From an uncultured Polaribacter sp. (GTDB lineage: Bacteria > Bacteroidota > Bacteroidia > Flavobacteriales > Flavobacteriaceae), in assembly GCF_947497125.1 (NCBI RefSeq), contig NZ_CANMFI010000004.1:186001-250000 (forward strand): a stretch of 64,000 bases of DNA, written 5' to 3'. Positions 1-8,623 of this stretch are shown piece by piece. Every line of letters begins with the position of its first letter. The stretch's first letter is position 1. The notes under the pieces are model-generated. The model had not been told where the DNA came from. It saw only the letters and a list, made by a program, of their open reading frames with translations, and did no database searches. Position numbers and translations under genes: made by a program.

Positions 1-751
1 CTTGAGCAGAAAGACTCATGTCCCCTATTTCATCTAAAAAAATAGTTCCTCCGTTTGCAGCTTCAAACTTACCAGCTCTATCTTTATTTGCACCTGTAAA
101 AGAACCTTTTACATGACCAAAAAGTTCGCTTTCTATTAATTCTGATGGGATTGCTGCACAATTTACCTCTATCATTGGTGCTTTAGAGCGCTCAGATTTT
201 TCATGCAACCAATGTGCAACCAACTCTTTACCACTACCGTTAGGCCCAGTAATTAAAACCCTTGCATCTGTAGCGGCAACTTTTTCTATAATTTGTTTGA
301 TGTAAGAAATAGCATCACTATCACCAATCATTTCGTAATTTTTACTTACTTTTTTCTTCAAGCGCTTATTCTCTACCAATAGCGTTTTTGTATCCAAAGC
401 ATTTCTAACAGTATTTAAAAGTCGGTTTAAATCTGGTGGTTTAGAAATATAATCAAAAGCACCTAAACGCATAGTATTAACAGCAGTATCAAGATCTCCA
501 TGACCAGAAATCATTACAAAAGGAATCTCGGGCTTTATCTTTTTTGCTTTTTCTAAGACCTCAACACCATCCATTTTAGGCATTTTTATATCACAAAGTA
601 CTAAATCATAATCGTTGTTTTTTATCATTTCGATGCCCAACAAACCGTCTTCTGCTTCTTCAACTTTATACGTTTCATTTTCTTCAGAAATAATTTTAAT
701 TAAAACCCTTCTTATCGCTGCTTCGTCTTCTATGATTAATATTTTAGACAT
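1..751 (-). CDS. Sigma-54-dependent response regulator (NtrC family), 3' part cut off by the window edge
   Basis: Two-component activator that, when phosphorylated, remodels sigma-54 RNA polymerase. Translating leftwards from the ATG at 751 gives 250 residues before the edge. Residues 1-120 are a receiver domain with acidic pocket E8/D9, phospho-acceptor D54 (LCDIKMP), S82 and K104 (YISKP). From about residue 140 the AAA+ domain begins: Walker A GPNGSGKE at 169-176 and the sigma-54 contact loop as GSFTGA at 216-221 (the usual form is GAFTGA), then Walker B-like GGTIFLDEIGD at 234-244. The C-terminal DNA-binding domain lies outside the window. Its stop-to-start neighbour is the MscS gene two bases upstream in the same direction, so the two are probably co-transcribed. 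The partner kinase is not visible. Confidence 0.93.
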   Translation of the reverse strand, partial: MSKILIIEDEAAIRRVLIKIISEENETYKVEEAEDGLLGIEMIKNNDYDLVLCDIKMPKMDGVEVLEKAKKIKPEIPFVMISGHGDLDTAVNTMRLGAFDYISKPPDLNRLLNTVRNALDTKTLLVENKRLKKKVSKNYEMIGDSDAISYIKQIIEKVAATDARVLITGPNGSGKELVAHWLHEKSERSKAPMIEVNCAAIPSELIESELFGHVKGSFTGANKDRAGKFEAANGGTIFLDEIGDMSLSAQ

Positions 752-753
752 CT

Positions 754-1584
754 TTATTTATTTTTATCAATGATATGAATATCTCTTTGAGGGAAAGGAA
801 TGCTAACTTTATACTCTCTGAATAACTCATCTATTCGAAAACGAATATCACTCTGAGTAAAACGTACTTCAAAACTATTATTGATGGTAAATACTAATTT
901 AAAATTTAAAGAACTATCACCAAAATCGGTAAACAATACATTTGGCGGCTGCTCTTCTGACACCTTTGGATGTTCTGTAGCTGCTTGCAATAAAAGTTTT
1001 TTTACCAATTGAACATCACTACCATAAGCAACACCAACGGTAACATTTTCGCGAGTATCAATTCCGTTTTCTGTCCAATTATACAAACTATTGGTTAAGT
1101 ACAAATGATTGGGTATTACCAATACTTTATTATCTACTGTTACTGCTCTGGTAGTTCTTAATTTTATTTCTACTACTCTACCCACTTTACCTTCTAACTC
1201 AATAATATCGCCTACATGTACAGATTGATCTACTAATATAAACATGCCCGATATAATATCTTGAAATAAAGTTTGCAAAGCCAAACCAACACCAATTAAC
1301 AGTGCTGCAGAAGCTGCAAAAATTGCAGTTACATTTACACCTGCAGAGCTTAAGGTTGATAAAAATATAATTAAATACACCAACCATTTAAAATAACTAA
1401 AAACCGATACAAACTTTGCTTTATCTCCTTCAGGTAATTTTCGAGTTACTAATTTTCGGGTTACTTTTAAAGCTATAGAGGTTGCAAAAAGTGCAATTAT
1501 TACTACTATAATTGTTTTAACTTCTATATTTACTTGATCACTAAAAACAAATTTGTAATTTAAAAAATTCTTTATTTCTTCCAT
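754..1584 (-). CDS. Small-conductance mechanosensitive channel (MscS family)
   Basis: Inner-membrane channel that opens on membrane tension to release solutes during osmotic downshock. The 276 residues show three hydrophobic helices (about 23-43, 67-83 and 88-112); the last is rich in Ala/Gly (AASAALLIGVGLALQ), as in the MscS pore helix. A beta-domain follows with the family motif VLVIPNHLYLTNSLYNW and a mixed C-terminal domain ending IPFPQRDIHI, a very common ending in this family. Length is close to E. coli MscS (286). It lies two bases upstream of the sigma-54 activator and 11 bases downstream of the ABC permease, all on the minus strand. Confidence 0.93.
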   Translation of the reverse strand: MEEIKNFLNYKFVFSDQVNIEVKTIIVVIIALFATSIALKVTRKLVTRKLPEGDKAKFVSVFSYFKWLVYLIIFLSTLSSAGVNVTAIFAASAALLIGVGLALQTLFQDIISGMFILVDQSVHVGDIIELEGKVGRVVEIKLRTTRAVTVDNKVLVIPNHLYLTNSLYNWTENGIDTRENVTVGVAYGSDVQLVKKLLLQAATEHPKVSEEQPPNVLFTDFGDSSLNFKLVFTINNSFEVRFTQSDIRFRIDELFREYKVSIPFPQRDIHIIDKNK

Positions 1585-1595
1585 CTTATTGTTTA

Positions 1596-2921
1596 TTATC
1601 CTTTAAATTTTAACCATTTCCATAAATCTTTGTAAGTCGGTTTTTTACCATACATTAAGATACCAATTCTATAAATTTTGGCAGCAAACCAAACCATAAA
1701 TACAAAAGTTACCAATAACAATGCCATAGAAATAACTAATTCATACCAAGAGACCCCAAATGGCACTCTCATTAGCATAACTATTGGGCTTGTAAACGGA
1801 ATGTGTGAAAATAGAACAGCTATAGAACCATGCGGATCATTAATAACCGTAGCAAAACCAACATAAACTCCCAAAATTAAAGGTGCAATAATTGGAAACA
1901 TAAATTGCTGGGTATCTGTTTCATTATCTACAGCAGCTCCAATAGCTGCAAAAAGAGAACTATACAACATAAAACCTCCTAAGAAATAAAAAACAAACAG
2001 TACAAATATTTTTAAAATTGGTAGTTTTAAAATTTCTAAAACCAGCAATTGTCCTTTATTACCTTCTGTAGCCTGTTTTACTGTTTCTAGCTGGTCTGTT
2101 GGTATTTTAGCAGATTGCATTTCTACAACATCAACACCAAAAAAAGAGGATGCAACTGTAGTTACCAACAAAAGAATAGCGCCCCATATAAAAAATTGTA
2201 GTAAGCCCGCAGAGGCGTTTCCTAAAATTTTACCCAACATTAATTGAAATGGTTTTACAGAAGATACAATAATCTCTATTATTCTGCTGGTTTTCTCTTC
2301 GATGACACTTCTCATCACAGAAGTACCATAAATCATAACAAACATCATTAATAAATACCCTGCAATTGCACCAACACCAATTTTTAAACCGTTGATTAAT
2401 TTTGATGATTGTTCCCCAGAAAAATTAAACATCTTAATTTCTGTTTTAATTTTAGAGGCTTTTATTTTTGATAAATCAAACCCAAAATTGGTTAACTTTT
2501 CATTTCTAATTTTGCTTTCAATTTTATTTTCTAAAGAACTCATTACCGACATACCTGGCGATTCTTTTGAATAAAACTCTATCGATGTTGCTAAAATTTC
2601 TAAACTATCTTGTTTCGGAATAAGTAACGCTCCGTAATAATCTCCATCTTCTACTTTTTTCTTAGTTTCTGTAACCCCTAATGCTGTAAAATCTTTATAA
2701 TGAATTGTTTTTGTGTTCTTAAAATCATCTTCAGAAAACAACCCAGAATTGTCTACATAAACTATGTTTTTAACTTTCTCATCATTTTTTTGCATCAAAA
2801 AATAAACCAATGCACCCATACCTACCATTAATAACGGACTTAAAAAAGTCATCATTATAAATGATTTATTTCGAACCTTTGCGATAAACTCTCGCTGTAT
2901 AATTAGTCTTAACTTACTCAT
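1596..2921 (-). CDS. ABC-2 type transporter permease (NatB-like)
   Basis: Membrane subunit of an ABC exporter. The 441 residues have one N-terminal membrane helix (about 20-42), an extracytoplasmic domain of about 130 residues, and a block of five or six membrane helices from about 175 to 430, which is the NatB/YhaP architecture. The stretch SVMRSVIEEKTSRIIEIIVSS just after the first helix of the block is the conserved cytoplasmic motif of ABC-2 permeases. The ATPase gene ends three bases before its start, so they form one unit. The substrate is not deducible; relatives are annotated as sodium efflux or generic exporters. Confidence 0.9.
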   Translation of the reverse strand: MSKLRLIIQREFIAKVRNKSFIMMTFLSPLLMVGMGALVYFLMQKNDEKVKNIVYVDNSGLFSEDDFKNTKTIHYKDFTALGVTETKKKVEDGDYYGALLIPKQDSLEILATSIEFYSKESPGMSVMSSLENKIESKIRNEKLTNFGFDLSKIKASKIKTEIKMFNFSGEQSSKLINGLKIGVGAIAGYLLMMFVMIYGTSVMRSVIEEKTSRIIEIIVSSVKPFQLMLGKILGNASAGLLQFFIWGAILLLVTTVASSFFGVDVVEMQSAKIPTDQLETVKQATEGNKGQLLVLEILKLPILKIFVLFVFYFLGGFMLYSSLFAAIGAAVDNETDTQQFMFPIIAPLILGVYVGFATVINDPHGSIAVLFSHIPFTSPIVMLMRVPFGVSWYELVISMALLLVTFVFMVWFAAKIYRIGILMYGKKPTYKDLWKWLKFKG

Positions 2922-2924
2922 TTG

Positions 2925-3854
2925 TTAGCTATTTTTTTGTATTGCTTGAATAAAAATATCGTTAGCGCTAGGTATTAATTCAACAAAATGCTGTACTTCT
3001 CCGTTGCTGGTTAAAAATGATAATAAATCATTAGCAGAATTACCTGCGGTTAACTTTACGTTTAATGTTAAGCTATCATTTAACAATTTAAAATTTGCAG
3101 GTTGTACCTCAAAATTTTCTTTCAAATTAGACAAAACCTCTGTTTGATTTTTAGTATGCAAACCTACTTGAAAAGTATGTGTTTTAAACTGACGCTTAAT
3201 ATCATCTAACTTGCCATCTAAGATCTTGTTCGATTTATCTATCAATGCAATTTCATCGCACATTTCTTCTACAGACTCCATTCTGTGCGTAGAAAAAATA
3301 ATGGTAGCACCTTGCTCTCTTAATTGTAAGATTTCTTTAGCAATTAATTGGGCATTAATAGGATCGAACCCAGAAAAAGGCTCATCAAAAATTAATAATT
3401 TAGGGTTGTGCATGACCGTAACAATAAACTGTACTTTTTGCGCCATTCCTTTAGACAATTCTTCTATTTTCTTGTCCCACCAAGCAGCAATATCAAATTT
3501 TTCGAACCAGTACTTCAAACGCTTTTTAGCCTCAGACTTACTTAAACCTTTTAATTGTGCTAAATACAAAGCTTGCTCGCCTACTTTCATCGATTTATAC
3601 AAACCTCTTTCTTCTGGCAGGTAGCCAATTTGTTCTATATGATGTGGTGCTAAAACTTCTCCATCTAAAAAAACACTGCCTGTATCTGGCATTGTTATCT
3701 GATTGATGATTCTTATTAACGACGTTTTACCTGCACCATTTGGCCCCAACAATCCATAAACAGATCCTTTTGGGATATTTAATGACACGTTATTTAAAGC
3801 AGTAAAATCTCCGTATTTTTTAGTAACGTTTTTTATTTCTAATAAGTTATTCAT
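2925..3854 (-). CDS. ABC transporter ATP-binding protein (NatA-like)
   Basis: ATPase subunit paired with the downstream ABC-2 permease. Residues 37-44 are the Walker A loop (GPNGAGKT), the signature is LSKGMAQK near 139, Walker B is LLIFDEP near 163, and the switch histidine lies in STHRM. About 80 C-terminal residues form an extra domain of the kind seen in drug or sodium exporters. It is the first gene of a leftward operon. A TAAGTTTG box at 3894-3901 (minus) is a plausible promoter; the upstream region is shared with the divergent marR-type gene, whose operators are about 70 bp further away. Confidence 0.93.
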   Translation of the reverse strand: MNNLLEIKNVTKKYGDFTALNNVSLNIPKGSVYGLLGPNGAGKTSLIRIINQITMPDTGSVFLDGEVLAPHHIEQIGYLPEERGLYKSMKVGEQALYLAQLKGLSKSEAKKRLKYWFEKFDIAAWWDKKIEELSKGMAQKVQFIVTVMHNPKLLIFDEPFSGFDPINAQLIAKEILQLREQGATIIFSTHRMESVEEMCDEIALIDKSNKILDGKLDDIKRQFKTHTFQVGLHTKNQTEVLSNLKENFEVQPANFKLLNDSLTLNVKLTAGNSANDLLSFLTSNGEVQHFVELIPSANDIFIQAIQKNS

Positions 3855-3893
3855 AGTAATTAATTCCTTTTAAAAAAAAAGCTATTGCAAGAA

Positions 3894-3901
3894 CAAACTT
3901 A
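3894..3901 (-). promoter_or_regulatory. Candidate -7 box of the ABC exporter operon (TAAGTTTG)
   Basis: Matches the Bacteroidetes TAnnTTTG consensus on the minus strand, 40 bases before the ATG at 3854. No well-spaced TTG is present; the nearest is at 14 bp, shorter than usual. Confidence 0.5.
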
Positions 3902-3964
3902 AAGCTTTTATAAAACAATCTGCTTAAAAGAATTATTAATAAATCAAAATTTTGTTAAATTTAC

Positions 3965-4005
3965 TATGCACGCATAATTTTTTTACAATTTACTATGCGT
4001 GCATA
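3965..4005. promoter_or_regulatory. Two palindromic operator half-sets upstream of the MarR gene
   Basis: Two 12-mers, TATGCACGCATA (3965-3976) and TATGCGTGCATA (3994-4005), are exact reverse complements of one another, and each is itself a near-palindrome TATGC-NN-GCATA. Centres are 29 bp apart, close to three helical turns. Each is preceded by the same TTTAC/TTAC context. They sit directly upstream of the TATATTTG -7 box of the MarR-type gene, so a bound dimer pair would cover the -33 region. Autoregulation by the MarR protein is the simplest reading (inference). Confidence 0.7.
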
Positions 4006-4016
4006 ATAAAATTTTA

Positions 4017-4024
4017 TATATTTG
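4017..4024 (+). promoter_or_regulatory. Candidate -7 box of the MarR gene (TATATTTG)
   Basis: Perfect TAnnTTTG box ending five bases before the ATG at 4030. Transcription would start at or next to the start codon, implying a leaderless or nearly leaderless mRNA. It also argues against the longer reading that would begin at 3952. Confidence 0.6.
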
Positions 4025-4029
4025 ATGCA

Positions 4030-4497
4030 ATGAAGAAAAATAAATCTATAGATCATCAATTAAGAGCTACATGGCAAGCAGTTGCAAAAATGTATAATGA
4101 GGTAGCGCTTACTCAAAATAGCACAATGGCAACAGGTTTTGTGTTATTAAATATAGACAAAGAAAACGGCACACCTTCTACGGCATTGGGGCCTTTAATG
4201 GGAATGGAACCTACAAGTTTATCTCGCATTTTAAAAACAATGGAAGATAAAGGAGCTATTTGTAGAGAAAAAAACCCCGAAGATGGTAGAAGTGTTATTA
4301 TAAAGTTAACAGACTATGGCAAAAAAATGAGAGAAGTCTCTAGAGGGCACGTTATTCAGTTTAACGAAACAATTGTAAACAGTGTTTCTGAAAAAGAACT
4401 AGCAGGTTTTTTTAAAGTAACTGATACAATTAATAAACTAATAGCTGAAAAAGAAATTTTTGCAGAAATTAAAAACAAAGAAGCAGCATTTAAATAA
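4030..4497 (+). CDS. MarR family transcriptional regulator
   Basis: Dimeric winged-helix DNA-binding protein of 155 residues, likely controlling the beta-oxidation operon that follows and/or itself. The winged helix is visible as LGPLMGMEPTSLSRILKTMEDKGAICREKNPEDGRSVIIKLTDYGK, shown here by its parts: recognition helix PTSLSRILKTMEDKGAI and wing NPEDGRSVIIKLTDYG. An open frame extends upstream to 3952, but the ATG at 4030 is preferred because the promoter box (4017-4024) and the operators would otherwise fall inside the gene, and because MKKNKSIDHQL is a typical start. The fadN-like gene follows after nine bases. The ligand is probably an acyl-CoA, by context only. Confidence 0.88.
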   Translation: MKKNKSIDHQLRATWQAVAKMYNEVALTQNSTMATGFVLLNIDKENGTPSTALGPLMGMEPTSLSRILKTMEDKGAICREKNPEDGRSVIIKLTDYGKKMREVSRGHVIQFNETIVNSVSEKELAGFFKVTDTINKLIAEKEIFAEIKNKEAAFK

Positions 4498-4506
4498 TAT
4501 AAAAAA

Positions 4507-6912
4507 ATGACTAGAAGAATAAAAAAAATAGCCATTATTGGTTCAGGAATTATGGGAAGCGGCATTGCTTGTCATTTTGCAAATATTGGCGTAGAAGTTC
4601 TTTTATTAGATATTATTCCTAGAGAATTAACTGATAAAGAAAAAGCAAAAGGACTTACATTAGAAGACAAAATTGTTAGAAACAGACTGGTTAATGATGC
4701 CTTAACAGCATCTTTAAAGTCGAAACCGTCTCCTATTTATAATCAAAAATTTGCAAGTAGAATTACTACAGGTAATTTAGAAGATGATATTGCAAAAGTT
4801 GCCGATGTAGATTGGATAATGGAGGTTGTAGTTGAAAGACTTGACATTAAAAAACTCGTTTTCGAAAAATTAGAAAAATATAGAACTCCGGGCACCATTA
4901 TTTCTTCAAATACTTCTGGTATCCCTATTAAATTTATGAATGAAGGACGAAGTGAAGACTTTCAGCAGCATTTTGCAGTTACTCACTTTTTTAATCCACC
5001 TAGATATTTAAAATTATTCGAGGTAGTTCCGGGTCCTAATTGTAAGCCAGAAGTTACTGATTTCTTAATGTCTTACGGAGAAAAATTTTTAGGAAAAACG
5101 TCGGTACTAGCAAAAGACACTCCTGCTTTTATTGGGAATAGAATTGGAATATTCGGAATTCAATCTTTATTTCATCAAGTAAAAGAATTGGGTTTAACTG
5201 TTGAGGAAGTAGACAAATTAACCGGACCTGTTATTGGACGCCCAAAATCTGCCACCTTTAGAACTGTAGATGTGGTTGGTTTAGATACCTTGGTGCATGT
5301 TGCCAATGGTATTTATGAAAACTGCCCTAATGATGAGGCGCATGATTTGTTTAAATTACCAGACTTTATCAATACCATGATGGAAAACAAATGGTTGGGT
5401 AGTAAAACAGGTCAAGGATTTTATAAAAAATCTGTAAATGCAAACGGACAAAAAGAAATTCTAACTTTAGATTTAGACACCTTAGAATATCGTGCCTCTA
5501 AAAAAGCAAAATTTGCAACCTTAGAATTGACCAAAACAATTGACAAACCAATTGATCGTTTTAAAATTTTAGTTGGTGGTAAAGACAAAGCTGGTGAGTT
5601 TTACAGAAAAAACTTCGCTGCCATGTTTGGATATGTTCAGCATAGAATTCCAGAAATTTCTGATGAATTGTATAAAATAGATGATGCCATGAAAGCTGGT
5701 TTTGGCTGGGAAAATGGTCCTTTTGAAATTTGGGATGCAGTTGGTATTGAAAAAGGAATTGAAATTATGAAAGCCGAAGGCGCAACACCTGCTGATTGGG
5801 TAACAGAAATGTTAGCCGCTGGGGGTACTTCTTTTTACACTGTAAAAGAAGGCGCTACTTATTATTATGACATTCCTTCTAAAAAACAAGTAAAAAAACC
5901 AGGACAAGACGGATTTATCATACTTGATAACATCAGAAAATCGAATGAAGTATTTAAAAACGCTGGGGTTGTTATTGAAGATATCGGAGACGGAATTCTA
6001 AACCTAGAATTTCAATCTAAAATGAATACCATTGGTGGTGATGTTTTGGCAGGTATTAATAAAGCAATCGATTTGGCTGAAAAAAATTACCAAGGACTTG
6101 TAGTAGGAAATCAGGCTGCTAACTTTTCTGTTGGTGCTAATATCGGTATGATTTTTATGATGGCTGTAGAGCAAGAATATGATGAGTTGAATTATGCCAT
6201 TAAATACTTTCAAGATACCATGATGCGCATGCGCTACTCTTCTATCCCAACTATTTCTGCACCTCACGGTATGGCTTTAGGTGGTGGTTGTGAAATTTCT
6301 TTGCATGCAGACAAAGTAGTTGCCGCAGCAGAAACATATATGGGGCTGGTAGAATTTGGTGTTGGTGTTATTCCTGGTGGTGGTGGCTCTAAAGAAATGG
6401 CGCTACGTGCATCAGATTCTTTTAGAAAAGGAGATGTTGAATTAAATATTTTACAAGAACACTTTTTAACCATTGGTATGGCAAAAGTTTCTACTTCTGG
6501 GTATGAAGCCTTCGATTTAGGATTGCTTCAAAAAGGAAAAGATGTAATTGTTGTTAATAAAGACAGACAAATTGCAACTGCAAAAGCACATGCTAAATTA
6601 ATGGCAGAAAGTGGTTATACGCAACCTGCAAAACGAACAGATGTAAAAGTTTTAGGAAAACAAGCTTTAGGAATGTTTTTAGTAGGCACAGACTCTATGG
6701 AACACTCTAAATACATTTCTGAACATGATAAAAAAATAGCGAACAAGTTGGCTTATGTAATGGCAGGTGGAGATTTATCTGAACCTACTTTGGTTTCTGA
6801 ACAGTACCTTTTGGATATTGAAAGAGAAGCGTTTTTAAGTCTTTGTACAGAGCGTAAAACATTAGAAAGAATACAAGCGATGTTAAAAACTGGGAAACCA
6901 TTGAGGAATTAA
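4507..6912 (+). CDS. fadN: 3-hydroxyacyl-CoA dehydrogenase / enoyl-CoA hydratase (FadN/FadJ-like multifunctional beta-oxidation protein)
   Basis: Catalyses hydration of enoyl-CoA and NAD-dependent oxidation of 3-hydroxyacyl-CoA in fatty-acid beta-oxidation. The 801 residues have the dehydrogenase first: a Rossmann NAD site GSGIMGSGIACHFA at about 12-25, HFFNPPRYLKLFEV near 160, and the C-terminal dehydrogenase domains to about 450. The crotonase domain follows, with the oxyanion-hole segments ANFSVGANIGM and HGMALGGGCEISLHAD and the glutamate-containing stretch MGLVEFGVGVIPGGGGSKEM. This order is the reverse of E. coli FadB and matches Bacillus FadN. It forms an operon with the MarR gene upstream and the thiolase and acyl-CoA dehydrogenase downstream. 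Confidence 0.94.
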   Translation: MTRRIKKIAIIGSGIMGSGIACHFANIGVEVLLLDIIPRELTDKEKAKGLTLEDKIVRNRLVNDALTASLKSKPSPIYNQKFASRITTGNLEDDIAKVADVDWIMEVVVERLDIKKLVFEKLEKYRTPGTIISSNTSGIPIKFMNEGRSEDFQQHFAVTHFFNPPRYLKLFEVVPGPNCKPEVTDFLMSYGEKFLGKTSVLAKDTPAFIGNRIGIFGIQSLFHQVKELGLTVEEVDKLTGPVIGRPKSATFRTVDVVGLDTLVHVANGIYENCPNDEAHDLFKLPDFINTMMENKWLGSKTGQGFYKKSVNANGQKEILTLDLDTLEYRASKKAKFATLELTKTIDKPIDRFKILVGGKDKAGEFYRKNFAAMFGYVQHRIPEISDELYKIDDAMKAGFGWENGPFEIWDAVGIEKGIEIMKAEGATPADWVTEMLAAGGTSFYTVKEGATYYYDIPSKKQVKKPGQDGFIILDNIRKSNEVFKNAGVVIEDIGDGILNLEFQSKMNTIGGDVLAGINKAIDLAEKNYQGLVVGNQAANFSVGANIGMIFMMAVEQEYDELNYAIKYFQDTMMRMRYSSIPTISAPHGMALGGGCEISLHADKVVAAAETYMGLVEFGVGVIPGGGGSKEMALRASDSFRKGDVELNILQEHFLTIGMAKVSTSGYEAFDLGLLQKGKDVIVVNKDRQIATAKAHAKLMAESGYTQPAKRTDVKVLGKQALGMFLVGTDSMEHSKYISEHDKKIANKLAYVMAGGDLSEPTLVSEQYLLDIEREAFLSLCTERKTLERIQAMLKTGKPLRN

Positions 6913-6927
6913 GTAGTTAGTATAAGG

Positions 6928-6983
6928 TACTAAGACTTATCATCTTTGTGAAAATGAAATTTTGTACTTAGTTCTTAATACCA
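6928..6983. repeat. Imperfect palindrome in the spacer after fadN
   Basis: The spacer carries GGTACTAAGACTTA near its left end and a degenerate inverted counterpart ending TTCTTAATACC at its right end. Together with the direct repeats described next, the spacer is built from recurring short words (TACTTAG, TTAATAC, TACTAA). No coding potential is seen. Confidence 0.4.
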
Positions 6984-6991
6984 ATGAACAA

Positions 6992-7021
6992 TCTTAATAC
7001 TTGATACTAAAATGTAAATAC
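6992..7021 (+). repeat. Left direct repeat flanking the four-helix-bundle gene
   Basis: A 30-bp segment starting TCTTAATACTT and ending AATAC matches the segment at 7384-7413 at 26 of 30 positions, without gaps. The shared core is ATACTAAAAT. It ends 11 bases before the ATG of the inserted gene. Confidence 0.7.
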
Positions 7022-7032
7022 TTTTAAAAATT

Positions 7033-7389
7033 ATGCACAGATTCGAAGAGTTGAAAATATGGCAAAAAGCAATGAGTATAACTGAAAAATGTTATCAAGC
7101 TTCTAAAAATTTTCCAAAAGAGGAAAAATATGGATTGACATCTCAACTAAGAAGAAGTGCAGTTTCCATACCTTCTAATATTTCTGAAGGAGCTGGAAGA
7201 AATACAAATGGAGAATTTAAGCAGTTTTTAGGGATTGCAAATGGTTCTTCTTATGAATTATTAACTCAATTATATTTATCAAAAAGATTAAATCTAATTA
7301 CTGAAGAAACTGTAAGACCTATTATTAATGAGATACTTGAAGTTACGAGAATGAATTTCTCTCTTCAAAAATCACTGACCAAGTCTTAA
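7033..7389 (+). CDS. Four-helix-bundle protein (S23 / 23S rRNA intervening-sequence protein family)
   Basis: A 118-residue, all-helical protein with the family hallmarks FEELKIWQKAM near the N-terminus, GLTSQLRRSAVSIPSNISEGAGR in the middle (given by its parts GLTSQLRRSAVS and IPSNISEGAGR) and a long C-terminal helix pair. Family members occur inside 23S rRNA intervening sequences, as stand-alone genes in Bacteroidetes, and as Avd accessory proteins of retroelements; they form pentameric bundles that bind nucleic acid in the Avd case. Function here is unknown. It interrupts a beta-oxidation operon, is flanked by 30-bp direct repeats, and its stop codon lies within the right repeat. This suggests a cassette-like insertion. 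Confidence 0.9.
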   Translation: MHRFEELKIWQKAMSITEKCYQASKNFPKEEKYGLTSQLRRSAVSIPSNISEGAGRNTNGEFKQFLGIANGSSYELLTQLYLSKRLNLITEETVRPIINEILEVTRMNFSLQKSLTKS

Positions 7390-7413
7390 TTCTTTATACT
7401 AAAATCTTAATAC
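7384..7413 (+). repeat. Right direct repeat flanking the four-helix-bundle gene
   Basis: Counterpart of 6992-7021 with four mismatches. It overlaps the last six bases of the four-helix gene, including its TAA, and ends five bases before the thiolase ATG at 7418. Confidence 0.7.
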
Positions 7414-7417
7414 TATT

Positions 7418-8611
7418 ATGAACAAACAAGCTTACATCGTAAAAGCATATAGAACTGCAGTAGCAAAAGCTCCAAAAGGTGTTTTTCGCTTTAAACGTGC
7501 AGACGAATTAGGGGCAGAAACCATTCAGCATATGATGAAGGAATTGCCAAATTTAGATGTAAAACGAATAGACGACGTAATTGTTGGAAACGCAATGCCA
7601 GAAGGATCACAAGGCCTAAACATGGCACGTTTTATTTCTTTAATTGGTTTAAATTCTGTGGATGTACCAGGGGTAACTGTCAACAGGTTTTGCTCTTCTG
7701 GGTTAGAAACCATCGCAATGGCTGCCGCTAAAATTAATGCAGGCATGGCAAGTTGTATTATTGCAGGTGGTGCAGAAAGCATGAGCTCGGTTCCGATGAC
7801 TGGTTTTAAACCAGAATTAAATTATAAAACCATTAAAGATGGGCATGCTGATTATTATTGGGGAATGGGAAATACCGCAGAAGCAGTTGCGAATCAATTT
7901 AAAATTTCTAGAGAAGACCAAGATGAATTTGCCTTTAATTCTCATATGAAAGCATTAAAGGCGCAAGCAGAAAACCGTTTTCAAGATCAGATTGTTCCTA
8001 TAAATGTTGAAGAAACCTATTTGGATGAAAATGGTAAAAAAGCCATAAGAAAATATACAGTAACAAAAGACGAAGGTCCAAGAGCAGGCACTTCTACTGC
8101 AGTATTAAATAAACTAAGACCGGTATTTGCTGCAAACGGAAGCGTAACTGCTGGTAACTCATCTCAAATGAGTGATGGCGCAGCTTTTGTAATGGTTATG
8201 AGTGAAGAAATGGTGAAAGAATTAAACATAGAACCTATTGCAAGAGTTGTAAATTATGCTGCTGCTGGTGTAGAACCAAGAATTATGGGAATTGGCCCTG
8301 TTGCGGCAATTCCTAAAGTATTAAAACAAGCAGGATTGCAACAAAAAGATATTGAATTGATTGAGTTGAATGAAGCATTTGCATCACAATCTTTGGCGGT
8401 TATGAGAGAGTTGAACTTAAATCAAGAAATTGTAAATGTGAATGGTGGTGCCATTGCATTAGGGCACCCTTTAGGTTGTACAGGTGCAAAATTATCTGTG
8501 CAATTGTTTGATGAAATGCGCAAAAGATCTATGAATAACAAATACGGAATGGTTACCATGTGTGTAGGAACAGGCCAGGGTGCAGCAGGTGTATTTGAAT
8601 TTTTAAAATAA
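7418..8611 (+). CDS. fadA: Acetyl-CoA C-acyltransferase (3-ketoacyl-CoA thiolase)
   Basis: Performs the thiolytic cleavage step of beta-oxidation, releasing acetyl-CoA. The 397 residues carry the acyl-accepting cysteine C92 in VNRFCSSGLETIAMAA, the histidine in GGAIALGHPLGCTGA near 352-366, and the second catalytic cysteine in MCVGTGQGAAGVFEF near the C-terminus. Length fits the thiolase family (about 390-400). It sits between the MarR/fadN genes and the acyl-CoA dehydrogenase, so the pathway set is complete except for an acyl-CoA ligase. Confidence 0.95.
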   Translation: MNKQAYIVKAYRTAVAKAPKGVFRFKRADELGAETIQHMMKELPNLDVKRIDDVIVGNAMPEGSQGLNMARFISLIGLNSVDVPGVTVNRFCSSGLETIAMAAAKINAGMASCIIAGGAESMSSVPMTGFKPELNYKTIKDGHADYYWGMGNTAEAVANQFKISREDQDEFAFNSHMKALKAQAENRFQDQIVPINVEETYLDENGKKAIRKYTVTKDEGPRAGTSTAVLNKLRPVFAANGSVTAGNSSQMSDGAAFVMVMSEEMVKELNIEPIARVVNYAAAGVEPRIMGIGPVAAIPKVLKQAGLQQKDIELIELNEAFASQSLAVMRELNLNQEIVNVNGGAIALGHPLGCTGAKLSVQLFDEMRKRSMNNKYGMVTMCVGTGQGAAGVFEFLK

Positions 8612-8623
8612 GAACATAGACAA

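Noticed and set aside
3952..4029. Longer N-terminus of the MarR protein starting at 3952
   Set aside because: The stretch contains both palindromic operators and the -7 box, and its translation does not look like MarR.
6992..7413. Diversity-generating retroelement suggested by an Avd-like four-helix protein
   Set aside because: No reverse transcriptase, no template/variable repeat pair and no C-type lectin-like target in the window; the protein belongs to the wider S23 family.
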